Positions 7,291-11,518 of a stretch of DNA of 14,096 bases are shown in pieces (positions within the stretch are counted from its first letter, which is position 1; every line of letters starts with the position of its first letter). Source of the stretch: a bacterium UBA2214 (lineage in GTDB: Bacteria > Zhuqueibacterota > Zhuqueibacteria > Residuimicrobiales > Residuimicrobiaceae); contig DCUM01000030.1 of assembly GCA_002327255.1 (NCBI GenBank), positions 1-14,096 on the forward strand, written 5' to 3'. The position numbers and the translations under genes were made by a program. The notes below the pieces were generated by a model. It had not been told where the DNA came from and searched no databases. It worked only from the letters and a program-made list of their open reading frames with translations.

Positions 7291-8439
7291 TCAATAATAG
7301 GCCGTATCGCCGTCCGCCTGGTGGAGGTCTATTTCGCCGAGGCGCGTGAGAATTTCCGTTTTATCGCGCCGGGCCGGGCGGTAGAAATAATCGCGGCTGT
7401 CGATACGGCTGTATTTCTGCAGCAGTTGCGGGGCTCGCTGCAACCACGGCAGCGGCAGTTCGATCACATCGGCCTTTTCATCGGCTGCATAACGCAGCAC
7501 AGCGGCCAGCACCTCCAGGGGGTCGCGTGTATCCGGAAGTTCCGTATCCAGCACGCGGATTCGGGTCGTCAAGGCATCGCGTGAGAGCTGGATGACCACC
7601 ACGCCCGACTCTTTCGCATCGCCATTGCCGCAACAGAGCGCGTTATGCTCGAAGCGCTCTCTGCGGGCAGAGAACGCATAACCGGCATAATGCACCGCGC
7701 CGGCGCCGGCTTCGATCCAGGGCTTGTCGAGCATCCAGGTGATGAGCGAACGGTCACGCACAAAACACGCTATCCCTTTCATCGCAGTGAACGCACCCGC
7801 CGGTAATTCTTTTTGCAGCGTATAGCCGCCAGGTTTCACGCTGCCACATGCGTTGAGCATCCGCCGCCAGCGCCATTTCTTCTGCATCCAGGTTATCAGC
7901 CGCACCGTCTGCAGCGCACCGTTGACCAGCCGGGCTGGAAATCCCATCCGGCACAAACGGCGCCACAGGGCATCCAGGTGTTGCCCCAGTGGATCGCTGA
8001 CCAGCACACCATAGCGCAGCGGGCCGAATCTTTTGAATCCCAGGCGTTCATAGAGCTTGCGCGCTTTGCGGCTGACGCCGGTCACAAAGAGATCCCGTCC
8101 CAGCCGGAAAGTGGCCTGCATCAGCAGCACGCCGGCCAGTGAATGGCGATGCAGCGGCGGCACATACCAGGTCGACAGCCAGTCTATTTTTGCCACGCGG
8201 CCGTCGAGATGCAACTGATTCGGCAAAAGGCCGATATAGCCTATGCAGCGATCGTCCTGATACGCAACCAGCAGCGCAACCTCATCGGGTTCGGCTTGTG
8301 GATTGGCGGCCTGAGCCCCGGCCCGCAGCGGAACAGTAGGAAGGAGAGCGGATGACTCCCCTTTTCGGAGGATTCCATCGATAAAACCCGGCAGCTCTGA
8401 AACGGAGACCGGTTTGATTACAACGTCCGTAATTTCCAC
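7291..8439 (-). CDS. Two-domain GNAT-like N-acyltransferase
   Basis: A 382-residue protein. Residues about 5-147 look like a GNAT domain: the core strand VALLVAYQDDRCIGYIGLLP (54-73), the strand VAKIDWLSTWYVPP (82-95), an LHRHSLAG turn (96-103) in the position of the acyl-CoA pyrophosphate loop, and RKARKLYERLGFKRFGPLRYGVL (124-146), a classic GNAT C-terminal helix-strand pair. The rest (about 205-365) looks like a degenerate second GNAT half, with DRSLITWMLDKPW (229-241) and a final YFYRPA (350-355). Tandem GNAT proteins of this size are common in polysaccharide and exopolysaccharide clusters. I chose GTG 8439, which has AAAGGG four bases upstream, over the ORF start at 8508 that overlaps the KAS III gene by 44 bp. 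It sits between KAS III and the deacetylase, so it is the best candidate to use the acyl-ACP. Acyl donor and acceptor are inferred only. Confidence 0.65.
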   Translation of the reverse strand: MEITDVVIKPVSVSELPGFIDGILRKGESSALLPTVPLRAGAQAANPQAEPDEVALLVAYQDDRCIGYIGLLPNQLHLDGRVAKIDWLSTWYVPPLHRHSLAGVLLMQATFRLGRDLFVTGVSRKARKLYERLGFKRFGPLRYGVLVSDPLGQHLDALWRRLCRMGFPARLVNGALQTVRLITWMQKKWRWRRMLNACGSVKPGGYTLQKELPAGAFTAMKGIACFVRDRSLITWMLDKPWIEAGAGAVHYAGYAFSARRERFEHNALCCGNGDAKESGVVVIQLSRDALTTRIRVLDTELPDTRDPLEVLAAVLRYAADEKADVIELPLPWLQRAPQLLQKYSRIDSRDYFYRPARRDKTEILTRLGEIDLHQADGDTAYY

Positions 8440-8443
8440 ACCG

Positions 8444-8449
8444 CCCTTT
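8444..8449 (-). promoter_or_regulatory. Ribosome binding site (AAAGGG) supporting the GTG start at 8439
   Basis: AAAGGG on the minus strand lies four bases from GTG 8439, in the 25-bp gap after the KAS III stop. It supports a start inside the gap rather than the overlapping upstream codon at 8508. Confidence 0.55.
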
Positions 8450-8464
8450 GCCAAATCAACCCCG

Positions 8465-9478
8465 TTAAACCTCTGCAATGGCGCTGGCCCAGGAGAGCCC
8501 CACGCCAAAGCCGGACATCAATACTTTCTGACCACGCTGCAACATCCCGGCATCCATCGCCTCTTTGAGGGCAATGGGAATGGTGGCGGAGACGGTATTG
8601 CCGAGATGGGCGATGTTCTGGAACATTTTTTCCGGCGGGATGCGCAGGACGCGGGCCAGCGAATCGAGCACCAGTTTGCTGGCCTGATGAAAAACGAACA
8701 GATCGATATCCGCGACGGTCATCTGATTGCGCGTCAACAGGGTGCGCACCTGGGCCGGCACCTTGGCGAGCACAAACTCCATGATCCCCATGCCGTCCAT
8801 ATAGATGTTCTCGGCGGTGCGGATGTTGCCGCTCTCATCCACCTGTGGCTGTGCGGTTTGCTGCGATTTCGGCATGCGCAAGCCGCCGGCCGGGATGATG
8901 AAACGGTCGTAGAGCGCGCCCATGGTGCCGCAGAGGATATCCACCACGCCCGCCCCCTGACCGGCGCTGGAAGTGATCCAGGTCGCCGCTACACCATCGC
9001 CAAAGAGCACCCGCGCTGAACGGTCATTGGCATGGATATATCTGGAATAGGTATCGCCCGTTACAAAAAGGACGTTGCGGGCCATGCCCGCCGCCACCAG
9101 TCCCTTGATAATCGCCAAACCATATACAAACCCGGAACAGGCCAGATTGAAATCAAAGGCGAGCACCTCTTCCGCCAGTTCCAGACTCTTGTGAAGGAGA
9201 CAGGAATTGGGCGGCATGATATAATCCGGACTCTGGGTGCAAACGATGAGCGCATCCACCCGGGCTGGCAAATCCGGATGACGCTGGAAGAGTTGCCGGC
9301 ATGCCTCCACGGCCAAATCGAGCGCGGTCTCGTCAGCTCCCGCGATGTGGCGTTCCAGAACGCCCGAGCGGCCCTCGATGCGCGTGATATCCCAGCTGCT
9401 GTTCTCGGCCACGAGATCGGCATTGCTGATGATTTGTGCGGGCAAAGCATAGGCGATATCCTCAAAACGGATGCTCAT
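8465..9478 (-). CDS. 3-oxoacyl-ACP synthase III family protein (FabH-like KAS III)
   Basis: A 337-residue thiolase-fold enzyme with the full KAS III triad: C114 in NLACSGF, H264 in FVFHQAS, and N294 in LGNTVSATIP. Other family blocks are TQSPDYIMPP (81-90), FVTGDTYSRY (138-147), LFGDGVAATW (158-167) and the C-terminal SGFGVGLSWA (322-331). Length is normal for FabH. Members normally condense an acyl-CoA starter with malonyl-ACP. This copy is probably not the housekeeping gene, because it lies among glycan genes with its own ACP and SDR and no other fab genes are near. Similar KAS III paralogues occur in O-antigen and polysaccharide clusters, where they make short acyl groups for amino sugars. 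The ATG has GGAGGAG eight bases upstream. Family and catalytic competence are well supported; chain length is unknown. Confidence 0.9.
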   Translation of the reverse strand: MSIRFEDIAYALPAQIISNADLVAENSSWDITRIEGRSGVLERHIAGADETALDLAVEACRQLFQRHPDLPARVDALIVCTQSPDYIMPPNSCLLHKSLELAEEVLAFDFNLACSGFVYGLAIIKGLVAAGMARNVLFVTGDTYSRYIHANDRSARVLFGDGVAATWITSSAGQGAGVVDILCGTMGALYDRFIIPAGGLRMPKSQQTAQPQVDESGNIRTAENIYMDGMGIMEFVLAKVPAQVRTLLTRNQMTVADIDLFVFHQASKLVLDSLARVLRIPPEKMFQNIAHLGNTVSATIPIALKEAMDAGMLQRGQKVLMSGFGVGLSWASAIAEV

Positions 9479-9494
9479 ATATGCGGCTCCTCCA

Positions 9495-9962
9495 TTATCC
9501 GGGTTTTCTTATTGACAAATCGATCATCTTTCCGGATTTACGTCCGTAAATGACGCGGACGGTTCCGATCCCTTTGATGCTGCGCGCCACGCGGCGGACG
9601 TGATCGATCAGCCTGAAGGCCAGCAGTTCGTCCGCCCATTTCCCATTCATGGCATACTCCGGCCCGACAGCGACATGGAGGACCAGCAGGCAATCCAGAC
9701 TCTCGCGATGAAATACGATGACGCCTGCGATCTCTTCCTGGCCGGCGCGGGTTGTCAGTGCAAAAATAGATGGACTCTCTTCGTAATCGCCGAGACGGAT
9801 GCGCAGTGAACCTTCATTAACAACGATTTGCGGTATGCCCATCCTGTCGATGGCACGCTCGATATCCTCACAATAACGATGTTGCAGCGGGTTGAAAAAC
9901 AGCAACCGTTCGAGCGCTTCGCGGTGATGCGCAGCGACTTTAGAAGTGAAGTGAAAGTTCAC
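9495..9962 (-). CDS. Small protein of unknown function, possibly GNAT-like
   Basis: A 155-residue protein I do not recognise with certainty. After an N-terminal helical part (1-50), strands at 54-58, 66-70 and 75-80 lead to IAGVIVFHRES (88-98) and then LLVLHVAVGPEYAMNG (102-117), which resembles the central strand of a GNAT domain. A long helix (121-137) and the strand IGTVRVIYGR (142-151) follow, also in GNAT order. No clear acyl-CoA loop is visible. The GTG at 9962 follows AAAGGAGAGG almost perfectly. The ATG at 9992, two bases after the SDR stop, has no ribosome site, and the frame upstream of that only shadows the SDR. It lies between SDR and KAS III, so a role in acyl transfer or acyl-ACP handling is inferred from context only. 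Confidence 0.6.
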   Translation of the reverse strand: MNFHFTSKVAAHHREALERLLFFNPLQHRYCEDIERAIDRMGIPQIVVNEGSLRIRLGDYEESPSIFALTTRAGQEEIAGVIVFHRESLDCLLVLHVAVGPEYAMNGKWADELLAFRLIDHVRRVARSIKGIGTVRVIYGRKSGKMIDLSIRKPG

Positions 9963-9964
9963 AC

Positions 9965-9974
9965 CCTCTCCTTT
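9965..9974 (-). promoter_or_regulatory. Strong ribosome binding site (AAAGGAGAGG) deciding a GTG start
   Basis: The minus strand reads AAAGGAGAGG-GT-GTG. The site lies inside the frame that starts at ATG 9992, so it argues that the shorter GTG-started protein is the real product. Confidence 0.65.
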
Positions 9975-9994
9975 GACCGGCGCAGGCGTCATGA

Positions 9995-10750
9995 TCAGGC
10001 GCTGTACCCCCCATCGATGACAAAATTGCTGCCGGTAATCCATTGCGCCGCATCGCTGAGCAGGTAGAGCGCCAGCAGGGCGACATCGCGCGGAGTGCCC
10101 AAACCCAGCGGATGTTCCTGCACGATTTTTTCCGCTCCGCCGGGATAGAATCGCTGCATCTCTTCGGTCATCTCCGTGGGAATCCAGCCGGGGCTGACGG
10201 CATTGATGCGGATTTTTTTGCCGGCCAACTCGCGCGCAAGGCTGCGTACGGCATGGATGACGGCCGCCTTGGTTGCGCCGTAGGCCGTCAATCCAGCCTG
10301 CCCCTTCAGGCCGCTCACCGAAGCCAACAGGATATGGGAAGCACCAGCCGTTCCCAATTCCGGGCCGCAGAGGAGCCGCACCAGATCCACACCCGCCCAC
10401 AGGGAGGTGGCCATGATCCGTTCGGCCTCGCTGCGCTGAAAAGCGCGCAGGGGGGCAAAACGATTGATACCCGCGGCATGCACACTGCCCGCGAGGGGGG
10501 CGCCTCCTGCAAATTGCAGCAGCGCCGGCTTGAACGCGGCCGTATCGGTGACATCCGCCACGCAAGGCACGATGCGCTGCGGAAATTCCTGTGCCAGAGA
10601 GGCCAGCAGTTCCGCCCGCCGCGCCATGGCGAGGACATGACCATGACTCAACGCCAGCTGTCGCGCGACTTCGCGGCCGATGCCGGAACTGGCGCCCGTG
10701 ACGACAAAGCGTCTATCCGAAAAATCAAAAATCGGGACGGTGGACGGCAC
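9995..10750 (-). CDS. SDR-family oxidoreductase, FabG-like 3-oxoacyl-ACP reductase
   Basis: A 251-residue classical short-chain dehydrogenase/reductase. TGASSGIG (18-25) binds the cofactor, ADVTD (65-69) follows, HAAG (91-94) replaces the usual NNAG, and the catalytic residues are S144, Y157 and K161 (YGATK). The C-terminal SPGWIPTEM (186-194) and ITGSNFVIDGGYSA (238-251) are typical of FabG-like enzymes. Arginines at 44-45 after the second strand (AMARRAE) suggest NADPH. Between an ACP and a KAS III, the likely reaction is reduction of 3-oxoacyl-ACP to 3-hydroxyacyl-ACP. The GTG start shares its first G with the ACP's TAG stop, and no Shine-Dalgarno is visible, so translation is probably coupled. 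An SDR acting on a sugar nucleotide cannot be ruled out. Confidence 0.88.
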   Translation of the reverse strand: MPSTVPIFDFSDRRFVVTGASSGIGREVARQLALSHGHVLAMARRAELLASLAQEFPQRIVPCVADVTDTAAFKPALLQFAGGAPLAGSVHAAGINRFAPLRAFQRSEAERIMATSLWAGVDLVRLLCGPELGTAGASHILLASVSGLKGQAGLTAYGATKAAVIHAVRSLARELAGKKIRINAVSPGWIPTEMTEEMQRFYPGGAEKIVQEHPLGLGTPRDVALLALYLLSDAAQWITGSNFVIDGGYSA

Positions 10751-10965
10751 TATTTTTGCACCAGCTTGTAGAGATCCTCCACGAGGACGGCCTTGCGAAT
10801 CTCTTCAGCCGTCAATTTGATGCCATAATCACCGTCGACCATGGCGAGAAAGGAGACCGCGGCGATGGAATCCCAGCCCGGCAGATCTTTCAGCCTGGCA
10901 TCCAGTTTGACATCATCTGTTTTCATTTCGAGCGCCTGAGCGAACAACTCCCTGAACTTTTCCAT
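10750..10965 (-). CDS. Acyl carrier protein
   Basis: A 71-residue acidic four-helix protein. GWDSIAAVSF (30-39) carries the phosphopantetheine attachment serine S33 in a DSI motif, and the region AMVDGDYGIKLTAEEI (41-56) matches helix II to III of ACPs found in polysaccharide and O-antigen clusters. It would hold the growing acyl chain for the KAS III and SDR encoded just downstream. The ATG at 10965 has TGAGG six bases upstream; the in-frame TTG at 10989 is less likely. It is the first gene after the terminator-like hairpin and so probably the first gene of the ten-gene operon. It differs from housekeeping AcpP in lacking the long DSLD-T-VEL helix signature. Confidence 0.9.
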   Translation of the reverse strand: MEKFRELFAQALEMKTDDVKLDARLKDLPGWDSIAAVSFLAMVDGDYGIKLTAEEIRKAVLVEDLYKLVQK

Positions 10966-10986
10966 GACACGCCTCACTGGTTGATT

Positions 10987-11014
10987 CAAAAATATATAGA
11001 CACAAAAACCTCAA
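10987..11014 (-). promoter_or_regulatory. Possible promoter upstream of the ACP gene
   Basis: On the minus strand, TTGAGG (11014 to 11009) is followed after 14 bases by TATTTTTG (10994 to 10987). The second element fits the Bacteroidota -7 consensus TAnnTTTG. The spacing is shorter than consensus for either that type or sigma-70. The location, just after a terminator and before the first operon gene, is what makes it worth listing. Confidence 0.25.
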
Positions 11015-11038
11015 TTTGCCGAAAGCACATCCGGACAT

Positions 11039-11103
11039 AAAAAGGCCCTGGCCCGACCCGAGACAGGAGAACCAGGGCAAACACTGCGCAATCCGTCGGG
11101 CCA
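11039..11103 (-). terminator. Rho-independent terminator-like hairpin with a competing longer stem
   Basis: Read on the minus strand, GCCCTGG (11078-11072) pairs with CCAGGGC (11051-11045), followed by C and five Us, giving a terminator after the YegP-like gene. A nine-base perfect stem, TGGCCCGAC (11103-11095 on the minus strand) with GTCGGGCCA (11057-11049), shares three bases with the first stem, so the two cannot form fully together. Confidence 0.6.
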
Positions 11104-11134
11104 CTTCACTTCCCGGCCCAATTTAAGTAAATAA

Positions 11135-11506
11135 TTAATAATTTACAAATTGAATTTTCTCCACTTGCAGTATGTCATCGCTGCAGAGATCTATCTCCTC
11201 CGCTGTCGGCGCCGTGCGCTTGACCGCCTCGATGCCCTCTTCCCGCGAGCGCAGGGCATGATAGGTCGTGCTGAAGCCGAGCGCTTCACCATTGGCGCTG
11301 CGCAGGACAAAATAATAGCATCCCTGGGCATTCTTGCGTTCAAAACGATGGTCATTCAACGCACTCAGTCGTACCGCATGAATGCCATTGCGAACGGCTT
11401 GCTTCAGCCGGTAGATTTCGCTGCTCAAAATGATCTCGTTCCTGCCCGAGCGCAGACAGAAAAAATATTCCGCTTCCCGTGTCTTGCTGATGATGAACTC
11501 CGCCAT
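11135..11506 (-). CDS. YegP/DUF1508-family protein with two repeats
   Basis: A 123-residue protein made of two DUF1508 (PF07411) repeats, about 4-46 and 53-97. Each has the pattern of strands ending in an 'NGE/..G' turn and a helix with (N/E)GI.AV: SGRNEIILSSEIY..NGIHAV in the first and ANGEALGFSTTYH..EGIEAVKRTAPTA in the second. Family members such as E. coli YegP are small beta-beta-alpha repeat proteins of unknown function. A 20-residue tail follows repeat two. Of two nearby ATGs (11512 and 11506), the second has GGGAGG with a six-base spacer, whereas at the first the site abuts the codon, so I chose 11506. The gap to the upstream glycosidase is 11 bp and the ribosome site overlaps that gene's TAG, so the two are likely co-transcribed. 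Confidence 0.88.
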   Translation of the reverse strand: MAEFIISKTREAEYFFCLRSGRNEIILSSEIYRLKQAVRNGIHAVRLSALNDHRFERKNAQGCYYFVLRSANGEALGFSTTYHALRSREEGIEAVKRTAPTAEEIDLCSDDILQVEKIQFVNY

Positions 11507-11512
11507 TGCCAT

Positions 11513-11518
11513 CCTCCC
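11513..11518 (-). promoter_or_regulatory. Ribosome binding site (GGGAGG) overlapping the glycosidase stop
   Basis: GGGAGG begins with the last G of the upstream TAG and lies six bases before ATG 11506. It decides between the two possible starts and suggests coupled translation. Confidence 0.6.

Larger units (their letters stand above)
10966..11134 (-). other. Longest intergenic region: end of the right unit, start of the operon
   Basis: This 169-bp gap is AT-rich near both genes and GC-rich in the middle. It holds a terminator-like double hairpin (11039-11103) and, closer to the ACP gene, a possible promoter. No credible gene was found in it. Confidence 0.6.

Noticed and set aside
9963..10565. 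Long N-terminal extension of the 155-residue protein
   Set aside because: It overlaps the SDR gene in another frame and has low-complexity Arg/Gly/Ala composition; a strong ribosome site marks the GTG at 9962.
11072..11103. Plus-strand pattern AGGGCAAAC..GCGCAA resembling part of a c-di-GMP (GEMM) riboswitch
   Set aside because: The paired helices and the conserved spacing are missing, and no plus-strand gene follows it.
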